DNA of 6,494 nt from the NCBI GenBank assembly GCA_036275295.1, contig DASUEB010000068.1, positions 1 through 6,494 on the forward strand. Reading direction: 5' to 3'. The notes under the pieces are model-generated. The model was not told where the DNA came from. It searched no databases and saw only the letters and a program-made list of their open reading frames with translations. This DNA comes from DASUEB01 sp036275295. Lineage in GTDB: Bacteria > Bacteroidota > Bacteroidia > Flavobacteriales_D > Luteibaculaceae. The translations under genes and the position numbers were made by a program. Below, in pieces: positions 1-6,494 of this stretch (its first letter is position 1; every line of letters begins with the position of its first letter).

Positions 1-7
1 AAAAAGC

Positions 8-15
8 TATATTAG
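8..15 (+). promoter_or_regulatory. Possible -7 promoter box of the PA/T9SS gene
   Basis: TATATTAG differs at one base from the Bacteroidota -7 consensus TAnnTTTG and lies 21 bases before the ATG at 37. The matching -33 box would fall outside the window, so it cannot be tested here. The leader between this box and the start is A-rich, with no Shine-Dalgarno sequence, which is usual in this phylum. This is a weak call resting on a short degenerate motif. Confidence 0.25.
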
Positions 16-36
16 GGCAACCAAAAACAAAACTCG

Positions 37-1731
37 ATGAAAAAACTTTTACTAAGTGCATTTGGAGTTGTGATACTTGGCGCCCTCGCGAACGCGCAAG
101 TTATCTTCAACGTAAAAACACCGGCGAACCTCGCGGGCAACTACCCGTTAACGGTGGCGACTGGTGGCTGGGGCACACCAGACATGAACATTGCTGCAAA
201 CGCGGTTGAAAATCAGTTGGTATTTGTTGGGCCAGATACACTGGCTTGTACAGACCCGGAGAACGGTGCGGCTTTAGCAGGCAAGATTGCGGTGTTGTAT
301 CGCGGATCTTGTGAGTTTGGTGCCAAAGCGCTCAGAGCTCAAACGGCAGGTGCCATCGCAGTAGTGATCATTAACAACTCTGGTGCCCCCGTAGCTATGG
401 GCGCCGGTGCGCAAGGGGCCAACGTCACTATTCCAACGATTATGATTTCAACATCAGATGGCGCCTTGTTGCGCGATGAGATCATTGCTGGTAACGTGAC
501 GGCCTTTATCGGAACCAAGGTAGGTTTATTTGCCAACGACCTAGGGTATAAAGAACCTTTTGCTGTTTACCCTGGCATCGCCTCTATTCCCATTACCATG
601 ACCAAGCAGGCTGGTCAGTACGAAGTGGCTCCCGGCATTTGGGTGTACAACTTCGGAAATCAGCCGCAAACTGGTTCTGTGCGAGCATCGATCACACGTA
701 GTGGTGGAACTGTAGTATACAACGAGTCGCAAGGCAACCTTACCCTTAATCCTGGAGACAGCATCTTTGCCTCTTTCCCTGTATACAGCCCAGCTTGGAC
801 ACAGGATTTTGAGTACACCCTCTCCTACGAAATCACCAGCGGCGGCGGTGCCGACGGTTTCCCCGATGACAACAACAAAAATGCGATTTTCACCATTAAC
901 AACACCACGCATTCAGCGGTGCCCATTGACTTTGCTACCGGACTACCTGTGGCCAACACATTCATCCGTTCCGGTAATGCAGCGCCTAACAGATACTGCG
1001 CTTACATGAGAGACACAACTGGCAGCCAGCAGCGCCTGAAAGGCTTCAGCTTCGCTCTCACGCCCAACACCGGCTTGGAGCTAACCAACGAATTTATTGA
1101 AATTGAAATGTACGAGTGGAACGACGTTTTCACCGACATCAATGATGCCACTTTTACCGACCTCAATCCAATAGCCTTCGCAGAATACAGCTACACCGAA
1201 AACCTAGCAAACGTATCGGTTTACGCACCTACAAGCGATAATATTGTACTTCAAAAAGGTCAACGCTATTTAGCTTGCTTAAAGCAGCTAACCGATAACT
1301 ACTTCATCGGATTTAACAACGGACGCGACTATAACGCTACCATCGATCGCTATTTGGAGCCCGTTTCGATTGTAGAATCAGGTGGAACATTCTTCTCAGC
1401 AGGTTTCGGAACAAACACCACATTTGCCATGGGTATCCATACAGAGCCATTGAACGTTGGTATCAACGACAACACCTCTACCCTAGTTTCAGGTGCGGCG
1501 TACCCAGTGCCTGCTGCAAAGGTGATCAACATTCCGCTTGGTGCGAAGAAAGAAGTTTCTAACGTGATCGTTTTCGATCAACTTGGAAGAAAAACAATCG
1601 AGACCACTGGAACCATGGCCGGTAATCTTCTTGAAGTTAACGTAGAAGGTCTTGCTGACGGACAATACACTTTCAATGTGATATTCTCTGATAACACCTC
1701 AAACACCTTTAAGGTGATCATCAGAAAATAA
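37..1731 (+). CDS. Secreted PA-domain protein with T9SS type A sorting domain
   Basis: This 564-residue protein is exported and probably released or surface-anchored through the type IX secretion system. Residues 1-20 form a Sec signal peptide (MKK, a hydrophobic core, then cleavage after ANA, giving a mature end starting QVIFN). Residues about 55-160 are a protease-associated (PA) domain, with the typical pattern of a cysteine at 71, GKIAVLYRGSCEFG with Cys92, then AGAIAVVIINN; C71 and C92 probably form the usual disulfide. Residues about 178-290 look like an immunoglobulin/CARDB-type beta domain (WVYNFGN, LNPGDS). Residues about 295-470 are a beta-rich region I do not recognise. Residues about 488-564 are the T9SS C-terminal sorting domain (YPVPA, VIVFDQLGRK, VEGLADGQYTF, ending KVIIRK). 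PA domains usually sit inside or beside a protease to bind substrate or partner, but no protease motif is visible here, so the role is probably binding or structural. It is monocistronic as seen, with its own terminator. The start is fixed by the signal peptide. Confidence 0.93.
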   Translation: MKKLLLSAFGVVILGALANAQVIFNVKTPANLAGNYPLTVATGGWGTPDMNIAANAVENQLVFVGPDTLACTDPENGAALAGKIAVLYRGSCEFGAKALRAQTAGAIAVVIINNSGAPVAMGAGAQGANVTIPTIMISTSDGALLRDEIIAGNVTAFIGTKVGLFANDLGYKEPFAVYPGIASIPITMTKQAGQYEVAPGIWVYNFGNQPQTGSVRASITRSGGTVVYNESQGNLTLNPGDSIFASFPVYSPAWTQDFEYTLSYEITSGGGADGFPDDNNKNAIFTINNTTHSAVPIDFATGLPVANTFIRSGNAAPNRYCAYMRDTTGSQQRLKGFSFALTPNTGLELTNEFIEIEMYEWNDVFTDINDATFTDLNPIAFAEYSYTENLANVSVYAPTSDNIVLQKGQRYLACLKQLTDNYFIGFNNGRDYNATIDRYLEPVSIVESGGTFFSAGFGTNTTFAMGIHTEPLNVGINDNTSTLVSGAAYPVPAAKVINIPLGAKKEVSNVIVFDQLGRKTIETTGTMAGNLLEVNVEGLADGQYTFNVIFSDNTSNTFKVIIRK

Positions 1732-1753
1732 TACAATCACCAACTACCATTAG

Positions 1754-1781
1754 AAAAGGCCGCAATAGCGGCCTTTTTTTT
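1754..1781 (+). terminator. Rho-independent terminator of the PA/T9SS gene
   Basis: A perfect hairpin, AAAAGGCCGC - AATA - GCGGCCTTTT, begins 22 bases after the stop codon and runs into eight T residues (1774-1781). The GC core is six pairs, extended by four A-T pairs. Read from the minus strand the same hairpin is followed only by TTTTCTA, so it could act weakly on transcripts leaving dapA, but its main direction is plus. Confidence 0.93.
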
Positions 1782-2072
1782 ATTCCAACAGATCCAGATC
1801 AAAACAAGAAAGTATTTTTAACCAAGCAAGCTCATTCGATCTGAGAAGTCAATGCCATCTTTCCTGCTGAAGAAACTCCAATGCCCTTAAAACCAGATTC
1901 AAGGTACCCCGCAGGCGCTAGGTGCAATACCATGCCACTCCAAAAGCACTGGCCTTAAAATTTATTAACGACCATGCCTTGCAGCAATTATCCGATATTG
2001 ACTTGCTCAGAAATTTATTGAGAACAAAAAACCGAAATTCTAAGAATGGAAAGACCAAGCTAATACTTGTCC
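1782..2072. other. Gap without a confident gene; possible decayed coding remnant
   Basis: This convergent gap separates the PA/T9SS gene from the end of dapA. I see no RNA gene, tandem repeat or insertion-sequence end in it. The most coding-like stretch is the plus frame opening with GTG at 1922, which reads VQYHATPKALALKFINDH and continues with helix-like leucine-rich sequence (LSDIDLLRNLLRTKNRN) before running antisense into dapA until a stop at 2131. The same frame extends upstream to about 1769, broken only by TGA at 1868 and TAG at 1919. It has no ribosome binding site and no recognised family. It may be a remnant of a former gene or simply chance. Confidence 0.3.
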
Positions 2073-2960
2073 TCAGTTCAATCCCTGTTCGGCTAATATT
2101 TTATACAAAAATTGACTGTGTTTTTCACTAACGGGAACCAAAGGAAGGCGGGTATGGTTAGAGCAAATGTTCAAAAAATGAAGGACCTCTTTAACGCCGG
2201 CAGGATTACCCTCGGTAAACAAGGCGGAATACAGATCGAATAAACGGTGGTGAATGGGTAGGGCTTTGCTGAAATCTCCGTTTAAGGCGTGGCGAACGAG
2301 CGATGAGAACTCGCGTGGAAAAGCATTTCCGATCACTGAGATTACGCCGTGACAGCCTGTAGCTAGCAATGGAAGAGTAATTCCATCGTCGCCTGAAATA
2401 ACCAGAAATGATTCTGGCGCCTCACGAACCACTTGCATAATTTGCATTACATCGCCGCTTGCTTCTTTGATGGCCACCGCATTGGGGCAATTCTGAGCAA
2501 TACGAATGGTGGTGGAAACCTGCATGTTGCTTCCGGTTCTGCCCGGAACATTGTAAAGAATGACGGGCAGCGGGCTCGCCTCACAAACCGCCTGAAAATG
2601 CTGAAAGATCCCTTCTTGAGACGGTTTGTTGTAGTAAGGACTCACACTCAAAATGGCATCAACTCCAGCAGTATTCAGGGTGCTCAATTTTTTAACAATT
2701 GAAGCGGTATTGTTACCGCCAACCCCATAAACAATGGGTTTCCTTCCTTTGTTTACTTCTACCACAAATTGAAGCACATCTTGCTTTTCCTCCTCCGACA
2801 AAGTGACATTCTCACCAGTAGTCCCTTGCACCACCAAATAGTCGACTTCCCCCTGAATCAGGTAATTCGTCAACTTCTCTAGTCCTTTGTAATCAATTTT
2901 CCCATCGGTTTGAAAAGGTGTTATCATGGCAACACCGAGTCCGGATAGCTTATTTTTCAT
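2073..2960 (-). CDS. dapA: 4-hydroxy-tetrahydrodipicolinate synthase (DHDPS)
   Basis: This cytoplasmic enzyme condenses pyruvate with aspartate-4-semialdehyde, the first step committed to diaminopimelate and lysine. At 295 residues it is a full-length single TIM-barrel domain. The catalytic set is present: GTTGE at 46-50 with Thr47 and Thr48; YYNKPSQEG with Tyr110, which reaches into the neighbouring subunit; LYNVPGRTG with Tyr136 and Arg141; Lys165 in VAIKEASGD, which forms the Schiff base with pyruvate; and SGDD at 189-192. By position against the E. coli enzyme, several lysine-feedback residues are changed: His53 to Glu56, His56 to Lys59 and Glu84 to Ser87, while Asn80 is kept as Asn83. 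The enzyme may therefore be weakly inhibited or not inhibited by lysine. It is the last gene of the run from prmC. Its ATG lies inside the end of the preceding gene (11-base overlap), suggesting translational coupling. N-acetylneuraminate lyase is the main alternative, but the GTTGE, YYNKPSQEG and SGDD set and the context favour DapA. Confidence 0.96.
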   Translation of the reverse strand: MKNKLSGLGVAMITPFQTDGKIDYKGLEKLTNYLIQGEVDYLVVQGTTGENVTLSEEEKQDVLQFVVEVNKGRKPIVYGVGGNNTASIVKKLSTLNTAGVDAILSVSPYYNKPSQEGIFQHFQAVCEASPLPVILYNVPGRTGSNMQVSTTIRIAQNCPNAVAIKEASGDVMQIMQVVREAPESFLVISGDDGITLPLLATGCHGVISVIGNAFPREFSSLVRHALNGDFSKALPIHHRLFDLYSALFTEGNPAGVKEVLHFLNICSNHTRLPLVPVSEKHSQFLYKILAEQGLN

Positions 2961-3498
2961 TTTCTGATATGAGCGTTAAATAATGTAATACTTGTATAGT
3001 GTAATCTTTTGCTGAGCGGTACTGTACCATCAAATCGTAGAAATGTTCATTTTCCAATTCAAAAGAACCCACTTTAAATCCGGCCTTGACCATAGAGCAT
3101 ATTTTCCTGAGGGGGTAGATATCGTTTTTGGTTAGATCAATCAATAAATCGTATTCTTTCTCCAGGATGGACTTCAGGTTGGTACTGTTTTTTTTGGGCC
3201 GATAAAACCAGTTGTAATCAACGGTATTGATGAGCTTGAGGCGCTCGTTGGCTTTTACAAATTCGGGTTGTTTTTTGCCCTTGAACCAACCTACCGCGTC
3301 AATTTTAACCTCTTTATTTTTGGTCTCCAATTCATTGCATAATTTGCGGAATTCGAGGTAGAGGTTTTTCTCTGTTACATTGACCAACACGGCCACTTTG
3401 AGGGCGTCGCGCAGGTTAACCGACTTCACTTTTCGCGGCTCATTCAAGTGCCGTTTGATCTGTCGATCGGCTATGGTTTTTTTAATGCTGCGTATCAC
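2950..3498 (-). CDS. DUF6913-like protein of unknown function
   Basis: This is a 182-residue soluble protein of unknown function, without signal peptide or membrane segment. It resembles a small family found in flavobacteria between ligA and dapA (DUF6913, named from memory). What can be seen: a strongly basic N-terminal helix (1-24, rich in Lys and Arg); then alternating strands and helices, with hydrophobic strands at about 34-41 (VAVLVNV), 65-72 (VKIDAVGW), 116-122 (YDLLIDL) and 139-145 (AGFKVGS); then a C-terminal helix ending HYLTLI. The order is compatible with a Rossmann-like alpha/beta fold. The YDLLIDLT...AGFKVG stretch faintly recalls the nucleotide-sugar glycosyltransferase type of fold, which is only a hint. 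The start is GTG. An in-frame TGA lies 27 bases upstream with no ATG between, and the only in-frame ATG is far inside, at residue 136, so GTG is the only sensible start. The GTG overlaps the ligA stop as GTGA, and the 3' end overlaps dapA by 11 bases. Confidence 0.88.
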   Translation of the reverse strand: MIRSIKKTIADRQIKRHLNEPRKVKSVNLRDALKVAVLVNVTEKNLYLEFRKLCNELETKNKEVKIDAVGWFKGKKQPEFVKANERLKLINTVDYNWFYRPKKNSTNLKSILEKEYDLLIDLTKNDIYPLRKICSMVKAGFKVGSFELENEHFYDLMVQYRSAKDYTIQVLHYLTLISENEK

Positions 3499-5507
3499 GA
3501 CAAATCCATTAGTTGTTTGAATTCACTTTCCGACACCAAGGCTACCCCAAGTGCCTTTGCCTTTTCCAATTTCGTCGGACCAACTCCTGAGCCCGCCAAC
3601 AGGTAATTGACGTTTTTCGAGACCCCACTTTTTACCTCACCGCCATTGCGCTCAATGATGGTTTTGAGTTCGTCCCGATCGAAGGTTTCAAAAACACCTG
3701 AAATCACAAAACTAAGTTGACTCAATTTTTGAGAGCCGGCAATGACTTCGGTTTCATTTCGTTCAAAAATCAACCCAGCCTGTTCCAAGCGCCTGATCAT
3801 TTCTCGGTTCTCGGGGTTTGCGAAAAACTGAATCACACTCTCTGCAATCCGATCACCTATCTCATGGATATGGACTAAATCCTCGAATGAAGCCGTTGCA
3901 AGGGCTTGAATGGAACCAAAATGCCTAGCTAGCTTTTTGGCAACCGTTTCGCCGACCATTTTGATTCCCAATGCAAAAAGGGTTCTCTCAAAGGGTATTG
4001 TTTTACTCTCTTGCAAACCCGCTAGCAAGTTGTCAGCGGATTTCTCGCCGAAACGTTCCAGTGAGAGCAGGTCTTCTTTGTTTAGATCATACAAATCCGC
4101 CGCATTTTTCACCAATCCCTTATCCACTAACGCCTCTACCGTCTCCTCCCCGATACCTTCGATCCCCATTGCTTTTCGGGATATGAAATGAATGATTCTG
4201 CCTTTGATTTGAGGCATACATCCATCGGCATTGGGGCAAAGATGCTGGGCCAATCCCTCCTCTTTAACCAATTTAGTTTGACAAACCGGACAATGATCGA
4301 TAAACTCAACGGATTCAGTGCTTGAAATTCGCTCGGCCACCTCTACCCCAACAATTTTAGGGATGATTTCGCCGCCTTTTTCAACATATACATAATCGCT
4401 GTAATGAAGGTCGAGTTTTCTAATTTGATCTGCGTTGTGAAGCGATGCCCGGCGAACGGTAGTACCGCCCAACAAAACAGGTTCCAAGTTGGCTACAGGG
4501 GTAATGGCCCCGGTTCTTCCTACCTGATAATCAATTGACAACAGTCGAGTCTTTACCTTTTGCGAAGTAAATTTATATGCCACTGCCCACCTCGGCGATT
4601 TGGCCGTAAAGCCGAGCGCTTTTTGATGATCAAATCGATCGACCTTGATTACCACACCGTCGATATCAAAAGGCAATTCATAACGAGCTTGATCCCAATA
4701 ATTTATAAAATCAAGAATACCAGAAAGTCCCTTTGATTTGGCGAGATATGTTGGGTGAATCAGCGGTGTTTTAAATCCCCATTCCCTGCACATCTCCAAA
4801 CTTTGGGTATGCGATTGGAAAGGCATTTCGATACTGTAAAATCCGTAAAGAAATGAATCTAATTTTCGCTGAGCGACTACGGCTGAGTCTTGCAGTTTCA
4901 GTGTACCTGCGGCTGTATTTCGCGGATTAGCCAGCAATGCTTCGCCCTGTTCCTGACGCCGTTGGTTTAGCTCGTTGAATACCTCACGCGGCATAAAGAT
5001 CTCACCCCGAATTTCGAAATCGCTCGGAAATGCACCTCTTAATTTCAAGGGAATAGAGCCAATTGTTTTTACGTTGGCTGTAACGTCCTCTCCAAATTCA
5101 CCATCCCCGCGAGTTAATGCTCTTTTTAAGAAACCGTTTTCGTATTGAATACTAATGGCAACCCCATCGTACTTCAATTCAGCTACTAAATCTGCATCTT
5201 CACCCAAGGTTTTTACAACTCGCTCATAGAAATCAGTAAGCTCTTGAATGGAATAGGTATTGGAGAGGCTCAACATGGGAAATCGATGGGCTACCGATTC
5301 AAATTTTTTCGTTATGTCCCCTCCCACACGTTTTGTGGGTGAGTGGTCGCTGGCCCATTCTGGAAATTGTTTTTCCAGAACCTCTAATTCCTTCAGCAGC
5401 TGATCAAAATCGAAGTCGCTCATGACTGAGTTGGCATTCACGTAATACTCGTGATTGGCTTGATTAAGCAGTTGAGTTAACTCTTCTATTCGATGCTTGG
5501 GATCCAT
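3495..5507 (-). CDS. ligA: NAD-dependent DNA ligase LigA
   Basis: LigA seals nicks between Okazaki fragments and after excision repair, using NAD+ as AMP donor. The 670-residue length is standard and all domains are present. Domain Ia (about 1-65) has HEYYVNANSVMSDFDFDQL for NMN binding. The adenylation domain (about 66-315) has Glu110, the AMP-accepting Lys112 in KYDG, Arg133 in TRGDG, Glu169 in RGE, Lys288 in VIKVD and Lys312 in YKF. The OB fold (about 318-400) includes QVGRTGAITPVA. A four-cysteine zinc site follows (Cys406, Cys409, Cys424, Cys430). Tandem helix-hairpin-helix motifs run from about 445 to 562, and a BRCT domain from about 593 to 670. No catalytic or zinc residue is missing. 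The ATG lies one base after the prmC stop, and the ligA stop overlaps the start of the next gene, so it sits in the middle of the operon. No ligA promoter of its own is visible. Confidence 0.98.
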   Translation of the reverse strand: MDPKHRIEELTQLLNQANHEYYVNANSVMSDFDFDQLLKELEVLEKQFPEWASDHSPTKRVGGDITKKFESVAHRFPMLSLSNTYSIQELTDFYERVVKTLGEDADLVAELKYDGVAISIQYENGFLKRALTRGDGEFGEDVTANVKTIGSIPLKLRGAFPSDFEIRGEIFMPREVFNELNQRRQEQGEALLANPRNTAAGTLKLQDSAVVAQRKLDSFLYGFYSIEMPFQSHTQSLEMCREWGFKTPLIHPTYLAKSKGLSGILDFINYWDQARYELPFDIDGVVIKVDRFDHQKALGFTAKSPRWAVAYKFTSQKVKTRLLSIDYQVGRTGAITPVANLEPVLLGGTTVRRASLHNADQIRKLDLHYSDYVYVEKGGEIIPKIVGVEVAERISSTESVEFIDHCPVCQTKLVKEEGLAQHLCPNADGCMPQIKGRIIHFISRKAMGIEGIGEETVEALVDKGLVKNAADLYDLNKEDLLSLERFGEKSADNLLAGLQESKTIPFERTLFALGIKMVGETVAKKLARHFGSIQALATASFEDLVHIHEIGDRIAESVIQFFANPENREMIRRLEQAGLIFERNETEVIAGSQKLSQLSFVISGVFETFDRDELKTIIERNGGEVKSGVSKNVNYLLAGSGVGPTKLEKAKALGVALVSESEFKQLMDLS

Positions 5508-5508
5508 A

Positions 5509-6363
5509 TTATCTCCGTATGGCTTTAATCATTCTAGGACGTCCGCTAAGGTCGGCTTTTAACTCGATATCTCTAAAAAATTCCTCGGGAAAGCACCCCA
5601 AGGTTTCGTTTCCTAACCCGGCATTTATTTCAACCGCTATATATCCTCCTGAAACGAGCTGAGAGGCAGCCAAATCAGCCAGTCGACGGTAGAATATCAG
5701 CACATCACTATCCTCGACAAACAGAGCCATTTTAGGCTCAAAATCGAGCACGTGTGGCCTCATACCAGCAGCTTCCTCCTTGCCAATATAAGGCGGATTA
5801 GAAACAATCACATCAAATATGGCTGATTCCAGAACGGGGCCAAAAATATCGGCACATTTGAACGATACGTCCAAATTGAGTTGTGCTGCGTTGTGTTTGG
5901 CGAGGGTAATCGCTTGTTCGGATAGGTCGATGCCCTGCACCATAGCCGATGGCAAATGTTGCTTGATCGCAAGGGCAATGCATCCGCTTCCCGTGCAGTA
6001 ATCTATGATTCTAGCTTGCCTGGGAGCATCTTGAAGAACCCAATGAACCAGCTCCTCCGTCTCGGGTCGCGGTATTAAAGCCGCTGGGGAGCAATCCATC
6101 TTTAAGCCGTAGAAATAGGTGTGACCCACTACATATTGAATGGGTTCGTTTTTCTGCAGGCGCTTGATGGCCCCAAAAAAGTAAAGCAGATCACTTTCTG
6201 ATACTCGCATGCCGTCATACCTTCGTTTTTGATAAGGAATATTCAGCGCTTGCTCACACAGTATCGCAAAGATGTTAGCCAATTCACGAGCATCGTAATG
6301 CGTCCTGAGCGACTGATCAAAAAAGCCTTTAAGTCCGAGTAAGGTATTGTCGTCAACTTTCAT
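5509..6363 (-). CDS. prmC: Peptide chain release factor N5-glutamine methyltransferase
   Basis: PrmC (formerly HemK) transfers a methyl group from S-adenosylmethionine to the glutamine of the GGQ motif in release factors RF1 and RF2, improving termination. With the start chosen here it has 284 residues, the usual family length. The N-terminal helical domain (1-90) binds the release factor and ends in EPIQYVVGHTYFYGLKM. The Rossmann methyltransferase domain follows, with PRPETEELV at 98-106, SAM-binding motif I DYCTGSGCIALA at 121-132, the acidic ribose contact in GIDLSEQ at 144-150, and the catalytic NPPY at 189-192 in VSNPPYIGKEE. The reading frame stays open upstream, with an ATG at 6450. 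I prefer 6363 because homologues begin about here, because the upstream 29 residues resemble nothing, and because a good promoter lies between the two ATGs. It is the first gene of the run, one base ahead of ligA. Confidence 0.95.
   Translation of the reverse strand: MKVDDNTLLGLKGFFDQSLRTHYDARELANIFAILCEQALNIPYQKRRYDGMRVSESDLLYFFGAIKRLQKNEPIQYVVGHTYFYGLKMDCSPAALIPRPETEELVHWVLQDAPRQARIIDYCTGSGCIALAIKQHLPSAMVQGIDLSEQAITLAKHNAAQLNLDVSFKCADIFGPVLESAIFDVIVSNPPYIGKEEAAGMRPHVLDFEPKMALFVEDSDVLIFYRRLADLAASQLVSGGYIAVEINAGLGNETLGCFPEEFFRDIELKADLSGRPRMIKAIRR
5513..5516 (-). promoter_or_regulatory. Shine-Dalgarno-like GGAG before ligA
   Basis: On the minus strand GGAG is followed by ATAAT and then the ligA ATG, a 5-base spacing. 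It lies inside the last codons of prmC (CGG AGA TAA), so ribosomes ending prmC would be placed directly over the ligA start. It stands out because the other starts in this window have no clear Shine-Dalgarno sequence. A four-base match can occur by chance. Confidence 0.4.
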
Positions 6364-6370
6364 GGTGGAG

Positions 6371-6400
6371 CAAAAGTAGGCTACTACCTGAAATGTACAA
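6371..6400 (-). promoter_or_regulatory. Bacteroidota-type promoter of the prmC-ligA-DUF6913-dapA run
   Basis: On the minus strand TTG (6400-6398) is followed by 19 bases and then TACTTTTG (6378-6371), a full match to the TAnnTTTG -7 box at the spacing known for the primary sigma factor of Bacteroidota. The -7 box ends only seven bases before the prmC ATG at 6363, so transcription would begin within a few bases of the start codon and the leader would be extremely short. It is the only good promoter I see for the four-gene run. Confidence 0.72.
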
Positions 6401-6494
6401 GGAACCATCGACGAGTGGAAAGGCTCGTGCTCTTTGTGCGTGAGAACCATTCTGAAGATTGGAAAAGGTAAATCGCTGACCGATGCTTGAACTC
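6401..6494. other. Upstream end of the window, unassigned
   Basis: I can support no gene here. The minus frame of prmC stays open to the window edge, but its translation resembles no known PrmC N-terminus. On the plus strand all frames are short; an ATG at 6483 runs off the edge after four codons and could be the start of a divergent gene, but four codons cannot be judged. Confidence 0.3.

Noticed and set aside
541..912. 123-codon minus-strand frame opposite the PA/T9SS gene
   Set aside because: It is fully antisense to a gene with clear domains, has Val/Arg-rich shadow composition and shows no recognisable motif.
2026..2047. Candidate terminator for dapA on the minus strand (ATTC-TTA-GAAT, then a six-T run)
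   Set aside because: The stem is only four pairs, mostly A-T, and is separated from the T run by other bases. It is too weak to call.
1732..2072. Search for a tRNA, small RNA, riboswitch, attachment site or insertion-sequence end
   Set aside because: Apart from the terminator at 1754-1781 I found no cloverleaf, conserved aptamer pattern, terminal inverted repeat or target duplication.
2433..2702. 89-codon plus-strand frame inside dapA
   Set aside because: It is antisense to the conserved DapA catalytic region, which explains its openness; it shows no start signal and no motif.
3910..4191. Two overlapping plus-strand frames (93 and 71 codons) opposite ligA
   Set aside because: Both are antisense to the helix-hairpin-helix part of LigA, rich in Ser and Pro as expected of shadow frames.
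5819..6001. 60-codon plus-strand frame with many cysteines opposite prmC
   Set aside because: It is antisense to the SAM-binding domain of PrmC; the cysteines come from the complement of alanine and other common codons.
6364..6450. 29-residue N-terminal extension of prmC from ATG 6450
   Set aside because: It contains the promoter, resembles no family sequence and makes the protein longer than usual.
6483..6494. Possible start of a divergent gene (ATG CTT GAA CTC)
   Set aside because: A divergent gene is plausible next to prmC in this phylum, but four codons without a clear promoter cannot support a call.

Overview
The window looks like chromosomal DNA from a free-living, probably marine or aquatic member of the Bacteroidota (Flavobacteriales or a near relative). 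Three things point there. The first gene is a secreted protein ending in a type IX secretion (T9SS) sorting domain, a system confined to this phylum. The best promoter matches the phylum's TTG-N19-TAnnTTTG form rather than -35/-10. The gene order ligA - small DUF6913-like gene - dapA is one I associate with flavobacteria. Most starts lack a strong Shine-Dalgarno sequence, also as expected.

Layout: positions 37-1731 (+) encode a signal-peptide, PA-domain, T9SS-sorted exported protein, closed by a strong intrinsic terminator at 1754-1781. Positions 1782-2072 are a gap without a confident gene; it contains only a short coding-like frame that may be a decayed remnant. From 6363 down to 2073 the minus strand carries a tight four-gene run: prmC (release-factor glutamine methyltransferase), ligA (NAD-dependent DNA ligase), a 182-aa DUF6913-like protein of unknown function, and dapA (4-hydroxy-tetrahydrodipicolinate synthase). 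The junctions are a 1-nt gap, a 4-nt overlap (GTGA) and an 11-nt overlap, so one transcript with coupled translation is likely. A promoter lies directly in front of prmC. The last 120 bases or so hold that promoter and otherwise nothing I can assign.

The operon mixes housekeeping functions: termination-factor modification, replication and repair ligation, and the first committed step toward diaminopimelate and lysine. I see no phage, insertion sequence, CRISPR array, defence cassette or RNA gene. The window is mostly ordinary core genome. The points worth a second look are the uncharacterised operon member, the replaced lysine-feedback residues in DapA, the almost leaderless prmC transcript, and the possible remnant next to dapA.
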